A stretch of DNA of 64,000 nt. Origin: Heliocybe sulcata. Lineage: Eukaryota; Basidiomycota; Agaricomycetes; Gloeophyllales; Gloeophyllaceae. The DNA lies in contig ML213516.1 in the NCBI GenBank assembly GCA_004369045.1, forward strand, positions 472,703 to 536,702, in the 5' to 3' direction. Within the stretch, counting starts at the first letter, position 1, and each line of letters begins with the position of its first letter. A model generated the notes under the pieces. The model was not told the origin of the DNA. It saw only the letters and a list, made by a program, of their open reading frames with translations, and made no database searches. Below are positions 36,837 through 47,742 of the stretch, in pieces. The translations under genes and the position numbers were made by a program.

Positions 36837-36971
36837 TCTGCCCTCAGCTCCAGGTCAGAATCGAACGTTTCGTAGCCGTGCATACTAGGTGTCAATCCTC
36901 GCCGCCAGCAATCACAGCTTGTACACGTCGACTCGTACACGTCAATTCCCATCCCACCCCGCCCCGATCCC

Positions 36972-37492
36972 ATGATAATTCCAATAACCCTGCCCCGCTC
37001 CTCCTCTTCTGCCCCTTCGCTCCCCCCAGCCCTCGCGAAACTCGGCTCGTCCGAAGTAGTCCTATTAGAGCTCCAGGGCTCGCTCGAAGTCGAAGGTGAC
37101 AGGGCAGGGCAGGCCGTCGGGACGCTCACATTTCCGGAGGTGCGCTCTCCTTAAGCTTCATCCCGAGTGCAAGTCAAGTCCGCTGTGCGACTGACCTCAC
37201 GCAGGATAACAACGCAAAACCGACCCTTCTCATCGGACACCACCTCCTTGAAGGCAAGCTTGTCACGCTCCAAAAGCCGCTCGCCGTCCTCCACCGCGCC
37301 GTGCTGCGAACAAATCCCACTTCCCACAACGATGAGCATGGAGAAGGGATGAGGTACGACATGCTTGCAATCGTTCGGCGTAAAATCGTGTTCAGCAAGC
37401 GCCCGATGCCGGTCGTAAATGCTGCGGCTGTGAAGGCGGGGATGGAGAAGGGGGAGGAGGAGGGGAAGAGGAAAAAGGTGAAGGTTGGGTGA
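36972..37492 (+). CDS. ctf8: Ctf8, alternative clamp-loader subunit (right-arm copy)
   Basis: Second ctf8 copy, in opposite orientation to the left-arm gene. Two exons (36972-37139 and 37205-37492) join in phase to give 151 residues. The same motifs are present (EVVLLELQGSLE, KPTLLIGHHLLEGK, AIVRRKIVFSKRPMPV and a basic KRKKVKVG end). It differs by scattered substitutions and a shorter acidic run. Like Ctf8 elsewhere, it should act with Ctf18-Dcc1 at replication forks. Both copies retain the conserved strands, with no disabling change seen. The inserted TIR element upstream may have altered its promoter. Confidence 0.8.
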
Positions 37493-37735
37493 AGGGGTTG
37501 AGGCTAGAGGGTGCATGGACTCCGACTGCGAGCCCCAACAACAGAACATCATCCTATAAGGCCTCCTTCACGCGTCCCCAAACTATCGGACGGTCCTTCA
37601 CATTGATCTCATGAATCACTGACTATTTCCCCACGGCCGCATACCGGTAGAGTCCGTTCGAGTCAGGTTACACCATTCTCTCATGAATCGATAACACTCA
37701 CCTCCAAATAACCCAACCCCACCGGCACCTCAACC

Positions 37736-38341
37736 TCATCCAGCCCTAATTAACCCAATCCTCGCGGCAACCCTCCTCGCAAGCATCGCCTCCATCCGCC
37801 TCGTCCTCAGCACCACCATCCCCCCCGCAACTAGGGCAAACGCCAAATTACACAGCGCAAACTCGTAAAAGTCGGCCCGCTCTTGCTCAGGGATCCGCCC
37901 GCAGGATTGCCAGGCGGGCGTCTCTCCTTGCTCTTGTCGGTCAAGACGATTACGGGTTGGGGGCTGGCTGGGGAGATGAGGGGATGAGGACGCGGTGGAG
38001 TGCGGATGGGTGGCATTGCTACAGTGCATGAGACGGCGATTACCGAAAGGCTGGCAGAAGGGTTCGTGCAGCTTCACAATTCCAAGTCGAGGTCAGATGT
38101 TTGCTGTTCGAGGCTCGGTTCGTAGATAGCGTACCGCATCTTCCGGGCATGGCTCGCATAGACCAAATGGTCTGCATACCATGGTTCCATTTGCAGCAGC
38201 CGTTTCCGAGGTGTTCGACTGCAAGATCGCCTCCAGAGACCCTGACACTACCGCGTTGATATTAAGGTGTTGTGATGGTGCTTGTGGTTGGGCGTATACA
38301 ATGAAGGAGAGGAGGAGGAAAACGAACACTAGCACCTGCAT
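37736..38341 (-). CDS. JTB-like single-pass membrane protein (intact right-arm copy)
   Basis: A 180-residue protein from two exons (38341-38135 and 38071-37736, in phase). It has an N-terminal signal or anchor (LVFVFLLLSFIVYA) and an extracellular or lumenal cysteine-rich part (CRPFGLCEPCPEDA, then FCQPFGNRRLMHC). Next come ETPAWQSCGRI and a segment QERADFYEFALCN that leads into a hydrophobic helix, then a short Arg-rich cytosolic tail. This order of cysteine pairs, a Phe-Trp/Tyr-Glu approach to a TM helix and a basic tail resembles the JTB (jumping translocation breakpoint) family. The similarity is from memory of the family pattern and is moderate. It converges with ctf8; the left-arm copy is frameshifted. 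Confidence 0.62.
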
Positions 38342-38564
38342 GCTGGTAGACTCGTCGACTTGGAAGAATGCGCAGCAGAGGGAACAGGTTGCAAGGACAT
38401 AAGCTTGTCGCTGGACTCGCGCTGCTGTTGCAAGTCAGGCGACGTGGGACTTTCGTGAGCGTGTTCTGATATGTGGCCTTGTTTATACTTGTTACCCATA
38501 ACCAGTGGCAGACAGTGGTACGAAGCTGCAGGATTCTCTAGCAAAAGGATTTATACGTTCTGCC

Positions 38565-39700
38565 ACTAGTGTAAACATAAGGTGGACAAATATACAGATA
38601 TACATGGCCGCAGTACATGCTATTACATCCAGTGATGGAGACTGCGGGACTCACCTGTCCAGCGCGTACACTAAAGCCTCGGTTGACCTCGACGTAACCT
38701 GAAAAAGCGAGTGTCAGCTTCCAACAATCTGTTTCGCATTCGTTCAATGCTCATGGAATGTGGCGTGTAAAGCATCCTACGATGGGGAACTCCCGCCCGG
38801 ACAGGGTGATCAGCCCGTCGTGTGGGGGGAGTATTCGACTATCTCCCCTTATGCGCATGCCTGGGCAGAGGCTGCGAATGAGTCCGAGAAGTCTTACCCC
38901 AGGTTTCGGATGTGTACGGGCATTAATATCCACTATCTCCATTCAACCAAGGGGATACCAGATCTCCCCTCCTGGGAAACCGGGGTAGCCTCCCGGCCCC
39001 CATGCCCGCTCAGCCCTTGCCACATCCCATGTAAGCGCCGAATGTGGAAGCTGCACTCACCTTTACTAAATGTTACTTGCGTTCAAGGACCGGCATGAAA
39101 CCTGAAATAATGCAAGTGTCAGCCACTGAATTCTGACCACCTGCCCCCGACCCTCGCTCCTGAAACGGCTTATGCGATGAATCACGAGGTCTTGTGGCCT
39201 TCTTGACGCAACAGGACGCTAGCCCACGCAACCGAAGGGGTACACACAGGGGTGGTTTCGCAAGATCATAGTTCAGGAGGACTGCACTTGCCTGGATATC
39301 ACGTTGATCTCCGCTCGCTCCCAAGTCATAACGGAAGACGGATGTCTACAAGAAAGCGTCAAGACTGGTACTGAGAAGTCAGGCATAAGCGGGGTAGACG
39401 CGTACCACTGCAGTTGGTGGTCAGGTGGAGTGCGCAGAGAGGTAACTGGAACGGTAGGACGAGGTGAAGTGGAAGTGAAAGAGAGAAGAGGAGTGATGAG
39501 GACAAGAGGAGAGCGGCGGTGGTTTATATCCCTCTCGCATGGTGGCTGACAGCGGAGTTCGAATGCACCGGCGGAGCGGAAGACGCGTCGATCACGGGAT
39601 GTGGCTGACAGGGAAGCGTCAAGATGCTTCGAAAATCGTTGAACGTCAATCCAGGATAACTTCGATGTCACTCATCGGCGATTCGTTGCGCACGGACCAT
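38565..39700 (-). ncRNA. candidate spliced structured-intron RNA unit, copy C
   Basis: Third copy, mirror image of copy A in the right arm. TATAAA lies near 39530 on the minus strand. Inferred intron 2 is 39291-39102 (190 bases, GCAAGT donor) and intron 3 is 39060-38699 (362 bases). Here intron 3 starts with GTGAGT, a canonical donor, where copies A and B have GCGAGT. This substitution supports these being real introns. It is closer in sequence to copy B than to copy A, although A and C share the arm context. The function is unknown. Confidence 0.55.
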
Positions 39701-40026
39701 CTTCTTCGTGTGTTCTTGTATGGTCGGTTACGTGACGCTCGATGCTATGGAACAAGTCAGGTACACGCGAGCTGATTATTAGAAGATAGATTACGAGCCT
39801 GAGCGCTTGCAAAGTGAGGTACTGTAGTGGGCTAGTCCTCTGCGTCGATGGACAGCGTTTAAACCTCAGGCATGAATGGACTGCGAAAGCTTTTGCATAC
39901 ACTGGTACAAGATAGCAAGCATACAGTCGATGCCTGGAGCTCGAGTATGAATATGTTAGTATACAGCACCCCTTTTCGGGCGAATGGCAGCATCAGAACA
40001 ATGTCAGTCAATTCAGCGTATCACCA

Positions 40027-42379
40027 TCACCCGTTCTTGCAGAGACTCTTGTGAGTGGACCAATGCGACTTCTGACAGCCGGCATCGCAGTACCTACACA
40101 TACCGTCAACGCCGCCACTACCGAATATCAGTATTAGCTCAACGCACCGTGTTTTGCTGCATCCGCTGCACTTCCTCAACACCGCGCTCGGGTTGCCGCA
40201 CCACGAGCACCGGTACAAGCTCACATCATTAACATTGACCCTCGGATGCGAACAGCTCTCTGCGTGTGATTGATGTTCATGCAGGTGGACGTCATCAAGC
40301 CATGCAGCCAAGTCATCCTCCCGCCGCTCCTTTGATAGTTCGCTGGGGTCGTGGCCATCTATCTCTTCGTCGAAACGTCGGATGATGCTGGACCACTCGG
40401 CAACGGCAACTGTATAGAGCGAGAGAACCGTTTGCCTGGTCAGGCGCGTCAGCGTATCGGGCACAGGATACCCATAAAACCTGCTGAATTCTTCCGCAAG
40501 CTCGACCTTACGCAGCATGTCCTGTATATCGGATGAGACAACGCAGTCCAGTCAAATAGAAGGTGGGCCAACGTACATCCAGCTCTCTCAGCTCGGGCGA
40601 CATATCAGGTCCCTGAAGGAGTATCGTCAGGATGATGTACCAGTTCAGCATGTTCTTCATATGACGCGAGTCCGGCGGCGCGCCCTCTATAAAGGTTTTC
40701 GCGTCCTCTCGTGCACTCGTCAGGAAAGCCACACCCTCCTCCCATTTGGTCGCAGCATGGTACCCTGCCGCGCTCGTCAGAACATTCAACCCGAGCGTGC
40801 CAGCGTGATCTACAGCTCGGTGGAGCAGCGCGAACCGGACAAAAGGCGTGGTCTGCTTGGCTTTAAGCCCTTTCTTTGCGTACCGCAGACCGACGCTCAG
40901 ATCTGTAGTCGCCGTTGTGACAGCGTAGTAGTAGTAGGCAGCTTGAGGATTGCGCTTGATGGCCTCCTTAGCAAGCTCGAAACATTCTGGGTGGCGTTGC
41001 TTCATGATGAGGTACTTGAGCTCGATGATATCCGCTAGGTCTAGGTCGCCCTTGTCTCGTAATGCCTTGGTACAGTACGGCAGCGCGTCCGACCAGAAAA
41101 CATATGGCAAGCCAACGTCCATGGCCGCAGGCATGCCCGTGACAGTGTCGACATCGTCCGAGTCTGCCTGGAAAAACCCCTCCGCCATGCAAAACTCCGT
41201 CGTCGTGATGAGCCGGCCAACAACCTTGCCCAGCTTGTAGAAATCGTGGTCTTGGGCATTTTGCATGATCGCTTTCGTATGATCATTGTAGCTGTAGACA
41301 GTGAGGTATGCGTCGCATCGCGTGGGGCCGTAGCGCATCAGGACGTCGTTGAGCTGGCTTGGATAGCCGCGCTGGAGGCATGCGACCAGTTTGCGCCCGT
41401 CGTTGTGCGTCTGGTCATCCTCCGCTACGTCGCGGTGGTACCGAAGGAGGCCACCGAGGCTTTCACTGCGAATGTGGATGTCCTTGGACCGAAGAGCGGC
41501 GACGAGGAAAGTCAGGGCTGGCTCGAAGGCTTCGTAGTCTTTGCGGCAGCGATGGGTGCCGCCACCTAATAGACCTACTGCGTGAGAGATGAGGTAGTAA
41601 GAGGCGGTTGCTTTCTTGACTTCAGCGACGACCGTCCTTAGGACCTGCGGGAAATCGATAGTCTTCACGACCTTTGGGTCCGGAACCTCTTCCACGTCAA
41701 TCACCGCTCCAATGGCATGGCACATGATGACTACACAAAGCTCTGCCACTTTAGGGTCGTTATTGTGTTCTTGAAGAATCTCGAGCAAAGCTGGTGTCTT
41801 CTTTGCGATCTCGATTCTCGTCTCAAGGCCGCCATGGTGGGTGACGGTTGAAAGAGCGCGCAACGCCATCTGGCGGCAGGTGTCGTTATAGAGAAGAGGG
41901 ATGAGCTTTGAGAGGAACCCTGTCCCGCATACGTAAATAAGCCGGTAAAGATCGGGACCTGGTACATACCTGCTTTGAAGAGTTTGTCCCGCAGGATCGA
42001 GTCAGTGCACATCTTTGCATATATGCCGACTATTCCACCAAGAACTCTTTCGTTATCTCCATAGTTATCATAAGCATTGTCCAGCCTGCGATATATGCTT
42101 TCGAAATCCGCGTGCACGCGCTTCAAGCCACTCCGTGTCGTCAGATCTGGATAAGTTGTATGCACACACATTCAGCCAACATCACACCTCAAAAGAAGAA
42201 TGCAAACCTGGAAGTCGAAAGTAATCGCATAAGATGTGGACTGTCATGTCCCACCCTTCCGACTGATCGATGTCATCTACGAATGCCTCTCTTTGCATGA
42301 TTGGTGCTGACTGCGCCGGTGGCCTGGGTCTAGTCGACTTGGCTTTGGCCTTAGACTTTGTCTTTCCTGGCCCTGGCAT
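40027..42379 (-). CDS. MYND zinc-finger protein (right-arm copy)
   Basis: A 710-residue protein from five in-phase exons (42379-42208, 42146-41970, 41919-40577, 40521-40148, 40093-40027). It has a basic N-terminus (MPGPGKTKSKAKAK), a long helical repeat-like body with alanine- and leucine-rich helices that suggests an armadillo/TPR-type scaffold, and a C-terminal MYND finger. The finger CSWCGNPSAVLRKCSGCSKTR is completed across the last intron by YCDAGCQKSHWSTHKSLC, so all eight ligands are present. MYND fingers bind proline-rich peptides; no enzymatic domain is seen. Paralogues are 47743-50096 and the relic at 10544-11060. Its start is divergent from nothing obvious; 3-beta-HSD lies upstream on the same strand. 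Confidence 0.85.
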
Positions 42380-42705
42380 TGTGACCTAGCTGATATGTCG
42401 GGCGACGTGGTAGAATGTGGCCCAAAGAATTGAAAGACGGACGCGTAAGATAATTCAGATCAACTCAAAGCCGGACACGGACATAGTGACCTGTGACTGA
42501 AATAAACCACGTGACTTACTCGAGTGTGACGCGTCGCGCTCAATCAGTGGCTTACCCGATGATACCTGTACACCACTATACGCGCACGGAGCCTAGAGCG
42601 TCAGCTTCAGCATTCACATAAAAACAGAGTACCAGTACCGGCAGTCAGAAGTGCAAATGTGATATCGAATGTGTTCCTTGTGTAAAATAGTCCCAGTCAT
42701 TCCAT

Positions 42706-44330
42706 CTACTTTAAAGCTTCTGTGGCATCCACCGCAACCCTCTCAACGAGCCCGTTGCCCAGCTTCTTCTCCATATCTCTAACTCCGTTCTGTGCCTTCA
42801 CAAGGCCGAAGCCAAAGCTAACCCCGCCACCCAGCGATCTCTCCTCTCCTCCGCCGCCTCCCTTGTTAAATTCGTCCACCAGCTTACACAGCCCCTCTTC
42901 TGTGGTCCATACTCCAGTGTATCCCAGGCCGCCCTTCTCCGGAGGCAACCGCGCACGTGAGTCGTCGAAGACGAGGTGCACCATAGTCAACGCAAACATG
43001 GACGGCTGGAGGTTGACGAGGTCCCCTCCAATAGCCGGGAGCAGCCAGCCCAACATACGGAATAGGGATGACGATGAATCCATAAGGAATATGCGCGCAA
43101 CATAGTACGCCTCGAATATATGCGCCAGCAGTAACATCGCCGTAGGCGACAGAAAGGGGAACTTCACCATGCCATCTGTAAGCGCAGAGAGCCCACGATA
43201 CACGTCGCCATATGTGACAGGCGGTCCTGGGTCGGTTACCACAAAAGCTTGCCCACTGACATCCGGCTTCGCACCGCGGAGGCTCTCGATCAGGCGCTGC
43301 TCGTAGTTAAGGTGTGCCAGAGAAACGTTCTCGACGTATACAAAGTTCTGGAGGATGTGCCCGATCCATGTCAGATTATCCTTGCGGACGAGGTATGCGC
43401 CACAGAGCATATCGCCGAGTCCATAGATGCCGTTCCCTGGACGTACGCAGCCGGTCTTGAGCACGGTCTGGCCCGAAGGCGTGCCGTTGGTGCGTCGAAC
43501 AAGCAGCTCCGCGTCGCGTTTCGTGACAGCGTAGTTGGAGAAAAAGTGGTCGTGCTGTTTTGGGATAATATTGTCGTCGTCATTGAGCACCTGCACAAAA
43601 TACTTCGGCTCCTTCTCCCAAGGCCAGAGCCAGAATCGACTTCTGCGGACTGTAATTGAGCCGGAAGAGGTATAAACCAGGACGTTGGCGCCGACAGCTC
43701 GGGAGGCACTGATTATATTTTCAGTGCCTTTGATGTTAACGACAGCAGATTTAGAGACCAGGGCTGGATGCCGCTCGTAGAAGCGAATGCTGGAAGCCGT
43801 GTGGAAGATAGTTACTTCGGGCTGCGGACCATCGACCTTCGGCCAGGGAGCTTTGAACGCTTCTAAGACGGACGCGGCATTGGTAATATCGACTCTACGA
43901 AAATCCATGTCGCGAGCACGGCCACTGGTCAAGTCAGGACGTGTGGGAGCCCGTATGTCCAGCACTCTGATGCGCCGTGGGTCCTCCCCTCGGGCCAGCA
44001 GATGTATAACGATGCAACCACCTAAAAATCCTGCCTTCCATTTGAATGTACTTCAGACGGCGGTAGACATGACGAAGACCGAATTTGACGTACCCCTCCC
44101 ACTACTATGTATCTCCTCCCGGTCTTGGGTGGTAAATGTCCCTCGACAGACTTCGGTTCTTCGGCCAATCGCCCCGCTACTTCCAGTATAGACTTCGCTG
44201 TAATCCTCCTAGGATTGAATGAGGCAGCATCCGGCGGGAGCTTCAGTAGCTTGCGGTCGTTGGTCTTGATGTACAGGATAAGCAGCACCACCAGCGTACC
44301 GGGAACCGCAAGCCATGCGATCAAGGACAT
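42706..44330 (-). CDS. 3-beta-hydroxysteroid dehydrogenase/isomerase-like SDR
   Basis: A membrane-anchored NAD(P)-dependent extended SDR of 521 residues. Two exons (44330-44094 and 44034-42706) join in phase exactly within the Rossmann motif, giving GGAGFLGG. The N-terminal helix (LIAWLAVPGTLVVLLILYI) is a likely ER anchor. Family features are VFHTAS-type TIFHTASSIRF, VNIKGTENII, VYTSSGSI for the catalytic Ser, and SNYAVTKRDAEL with the Tyr-x3-Lys pair. YVENVSLAHL and a hydrophobic segment near the C-terminus, then GYTGVWTTEEG, are typical of 3-beta-HSD. It may act on sterols, but it is longer than ERG26 and has a Gly-rich insert near the end, so the exact substrate is uncertain. It is divergent from the Bin3 gene. 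Confidence 0.88.
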
Positions 44331-44673
44331 TGTAGCACAGAGCCAGAAGGCAAGACGCTCTATGCTCCGAGCAGATGAGAAAGTTCACTGGACCCAAGTG
44401 CGATGTCTGGCTACGGGAGCTTGAGAAACTTCGGCAACCACTATCGTGCCAGTAACGAGATCCCCGAAGACTCCGCGAGATCGTGAGCACTGCCATCGTC
44501 CTCGACATGGGTTCGATTGACAAGTACTGTATCTGATCACGACGAAGGCAAGACGAAGGAGCACATTCGACCAAGTAGTATCGCTGCGGAATGCATGGAG
44601 ACAAGCCGGGCCTCCCAAGTCCGGAAACCTGCTTAACCTGCTTGACCAATACGTAACCACCAGGCAGTTTAGG
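44331..44673. promoter_or_regulatory. shared divergent promoter region
   Basis: About 340 bases between the start codons of the 3-beta-HSD-like gene (leftward) and the Bin3 gene (rightward). Both promoters must lie here. No TATA-like element stands out. Confidence 0.4.
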
Positions 44674-45770
44674 ATGAGCTCGAGCAAGAACATTCCAATC
44701 CACGGCAATTATCACGGGTAAGCGAAATGATTTTGGTGCGTAATATATTGGCGGCTAATAGGCAATTCCAGATACTACTCTAAACGACCGTCGAATACGG
44801 ACGCCCGACTGGCACTTCTGCCACCCTCGACATTTGAAGGGAGACGGGTACTGGACGTAGGATGCAATGAAGGATGGCTGACGTGCGAGATTGGTACGAT
44901 CTGCATTTACGCATCGTATAATGGATGTCTAATGGAAAGATCGACAGCACAGAGATGTGGTGCTCTTCAAATCGTTGGAGTCGACATAGACGAAGCACTC
45001 GTCCGGCTCGCCTGGAAACGTAGACGGACAATCTGGAGTCTCCAGGCCCCTCCTGATGAGTCCTCTGATAGCCGGAAACGAAAACGTGGTGCAGAAGAGG
45101 TGTCTCGAGCTGTCAACACCCGACATAACTATTTCCCTGTATCCTGTGAGCACATGTTCGGCCCTCTACCAATACCCGCATTCCAAGCCTCCGAATCGCA
45201 CAAGTTCCCCCACAACGTGTCTTTTCGTGCAGCCGATTGGGTCGAACAGAGTATACCGGAAGATGCGGAGGGATACGATGCGATTGTAGCGTGAGTTCAT
45301 CGTGACGGCAGAGAGCCAGTAATCAGAATACTTCGCTTTTTAGCTTCTCTATCACCAAGTGGATACACCTCAACGGCGGCGACAGCGCCCTGCTGAAGTT
45401 CTTCAGACGTGCTTTCACCTCACTGAGATCAGGTGGGACCTTCGTTCTAGAGCCTCAGCCATGGGATACGTATGGCAAAGCAAAGCGGATGCATCCAGTA
45501 AGTATTGATCGTCTGTGCCTCCTGGTCGTTGCTCATGGTGTTTGGCACGTGAGACCTTGAAGGAGGCGGCGAAGTCATTACAGTTACGACCGGACGACTT
45601 TGAAGTCGAGCTTCAGAAGATTGGCTTCCAAGAACCACAGCATTTGGGCGTGGCTGGCGAGGGAGGTAAGTCGCGCCGTAGATATCAAAGACAACTGAAC
45701 GTGACCCCCTCTACGCCGTGAAATACTCGCAGGCTTCAAGCGTCCTGTAGATATCTATGTGAAATCTTGA
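44674..45770 (+). CDS. Bin3/MePCE-type RNA 5'-phosphate methyltransferase
   Basis: A SAM-dependent methyltransferase of the bicoid-interacting-3 family. Members cap the 5' gamma- or monophosphate of small RNAs (7SK, U6, pre-miRNA, tRNA-His). Six exons (44674-44717, 44772-44893, 44948-45290, 45344-45497, 45554-45665, 45733-45770) join in phase to give 270 residues. It begins with IHGNYHGYYSKRP, typical for the family. It has SAM motif I VLDVGCNEG (41-49), the IVGVDIDEALV strand, a basic KRKRG insert, and the diagnostic YDAIVAFSITKWIHLN followed by GGTFVLEPQPWDTY. It ends with a GFKRPVDIY strand. The insert between motif II and III is short compared with human MePCE. Its RNA target in this fungus is unknown. 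Confidence 0.92.
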
Positions 45771-46011
45771 GGGTAGGAATTACAGACCTAGTCGATGTCC
45801 AGTGCTGTTAGTACACACTATGAATGCAGTCCTCGGACATCGGAACGCTCTACCGTATCATCCCGGCGTTATCTCGGATATTAACATGATCCCGTTACCC
45901 CGCACCCGAAGGTTATTACCCCGGAGCTCGTTTACTTACATCGATCATCTCAACTCCTCCACTACTGTCAATCTCCTCGCAAGCTGCGCGTTCGCCCCAA
46001 GCTCTTCCAGG

Positions 46012-47604
46012 ATGGCATCGTCAACGACCATGAACGCGCTGCACTACGACGCGGTAGGTTGTGCCGCTTCACGCACGTCAGAAACGCTACAACTTGTTAT
46101 CTCAGCCGAAGCAATTTAGTGTCAAGCAGGTTCCTGTTCCTCAGATTTCTGATGATCAGGTCCTTGTGAACGGTAAGAGGACATGGCCATATACTGGGGC
46201 AGCCAGGACTGACCGGTCGTACAGTCAGATGCTGTGGTGTGTACTTCAAGTCGCGGGTCCTGGGAGACAGCTGGAGACTGACTCGTTCGGAGAGGCGTCT
46301 GCGGAACTGATGGGCACGTCCACGTCGGGGAGTTTGGTGCTCAGTTCCCTGTGAGCCATGGAGTCATGAATGCCGTTTCAGAACACTCATAGGCAACGCT
46401 CTACAGCTCATCCCCGGCCATGAGATTACCGTGCGTATGATCCATTAATCAGTAACAAACTGTACTCACGGTCGTGCGGGACAGGGCTCTATCGTTGCGG
46501 TCGGAAAGAATGTCAAAGGCTTCTCAGTCGGAGACCGATGCGTAGCAGACCCTTCCATCCTAGTTCGTCATAACCCTTGCACTGATCCTTCTTTGGTATC
46601 GATTTCTCATTCTAACTCCAGTGCGAGAACTGCTTCTACTGTCGCCGAGGCCAGCACGTCCTCTGCGAGAACTACCAAGGCCGCGGAGTGCACGTCGCCG
46701 GCGGTTTCGCAGAATATATCGCCTTGTCAGTCTCTCCATTCTTGGCGACCTCATCGCGTGTTCTGACATGACTTTAACGATAGCGATGCTAAAAAGGTAT
46801 ACAAGATCAACAACCTCAGCGACGAAGAAGCCGTCCTGGTTGAGCCCACCGCGTGCGCCGTACATGGCATGGACAAGCTGAACGCCCCCGTCGGCGTCGA
46901 GGTCCTCCTGATCGGCGCGGGCCCTACGGGCTTGGTTCTCGCCCAGCTGTTGAAGATCAATGGGGCGAGCAAGGTCGTGGTTGCTGCGCCCAAAGGGCCG
47001 AAGACGGAGATTGCTAAGCAGTTGGAGGCGGCGGATGAGTATGTCGAGCTGGACAGGAAGAACCCGGAGGCGCAGTGGGAGCAGTTGAAGAAGGATTATC
47101 CGTATGGGTTTGATGTTGTTGTGAGTATTTGTTCTTTACTCTTGGCTGCGGAAGATAATCAGGCTGACATGGAACAGGTCGAGGCGACAGGAACAGAGAA
47201 GGTGGCCAATGACGCTATCAACTATGTGCGGCGCGGAGGGACGTTGCTCATCTATGGGGTGTACGACGAGTCGGCGCTCGTGCATTGGGCACCGTCGAAG
47301 ATCTTCGGTGACGAGATCAATGTAAGTCTTCGACTGTTTTCCAGAGCGGAGTATGCAGGAGACCTAAACTAACTCTTCAGATCATCGGGTCCTTCGCACA
47401 AACGCACTGCTTCCCGAGAGCTGTGGCCTACTTGGAAAGCGGAAAGGTCAAGACCAAGGGAATAGTAAGCGACTTACCAATTTTTTCTTGTCTTCGTTCT
47501 AAGCCAGTTTCTAGGTGACTGACGTCCTGAGACTCGACGAGTGGCAGAAAGTCCTTGAGAAGATGGAGAATCGCGGAGCCGTCAAGATAGCCGTCAAACC
47601 TTAG
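46012..47604 (+). CDS. zinc-dependent medium-chain alcohol (polyol) dehydrogenase
   Basis: A cytosolic MDR-family dehydrogenase of 345 residues, probably acting on a polyol such as arabinitol or sorbitol. Eleven exons join in phase, starting at 46012, 46106, 46225, 46295, 46407, 46485, 46622, 46784, 47178, 47381 and 47515. The third exon is only 12 bases (46225-46236). The catalytic zinc site is formed by Cys in GVCGTD and His/Glu in PGHEITG. The structural zinc cysteines are in [18 protein letters not shown](P) binding uses [15 protein letters not shown]. Substrate-class assignment rests on the closeness of [16 protein letters not shown] and [11 protein letters not shown] to sorbitol/arabinitol-type enzymes and is tentative. 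The start includes an optional second ATG seven codons downstream (MNALHYDA). Confidence 0.9.
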
Positions 47605-47742
47605 GATAGTGGTAAATGATGAAGATTCGAGGAATACATTGATATGATACACAAGTCAGTACGCCACGGAACAAATGCTATAGATACATACGAAGGCGCG
47701 GCATCGCGACGTCTGGGTAGGAACCAATATACTTCTCAGATA

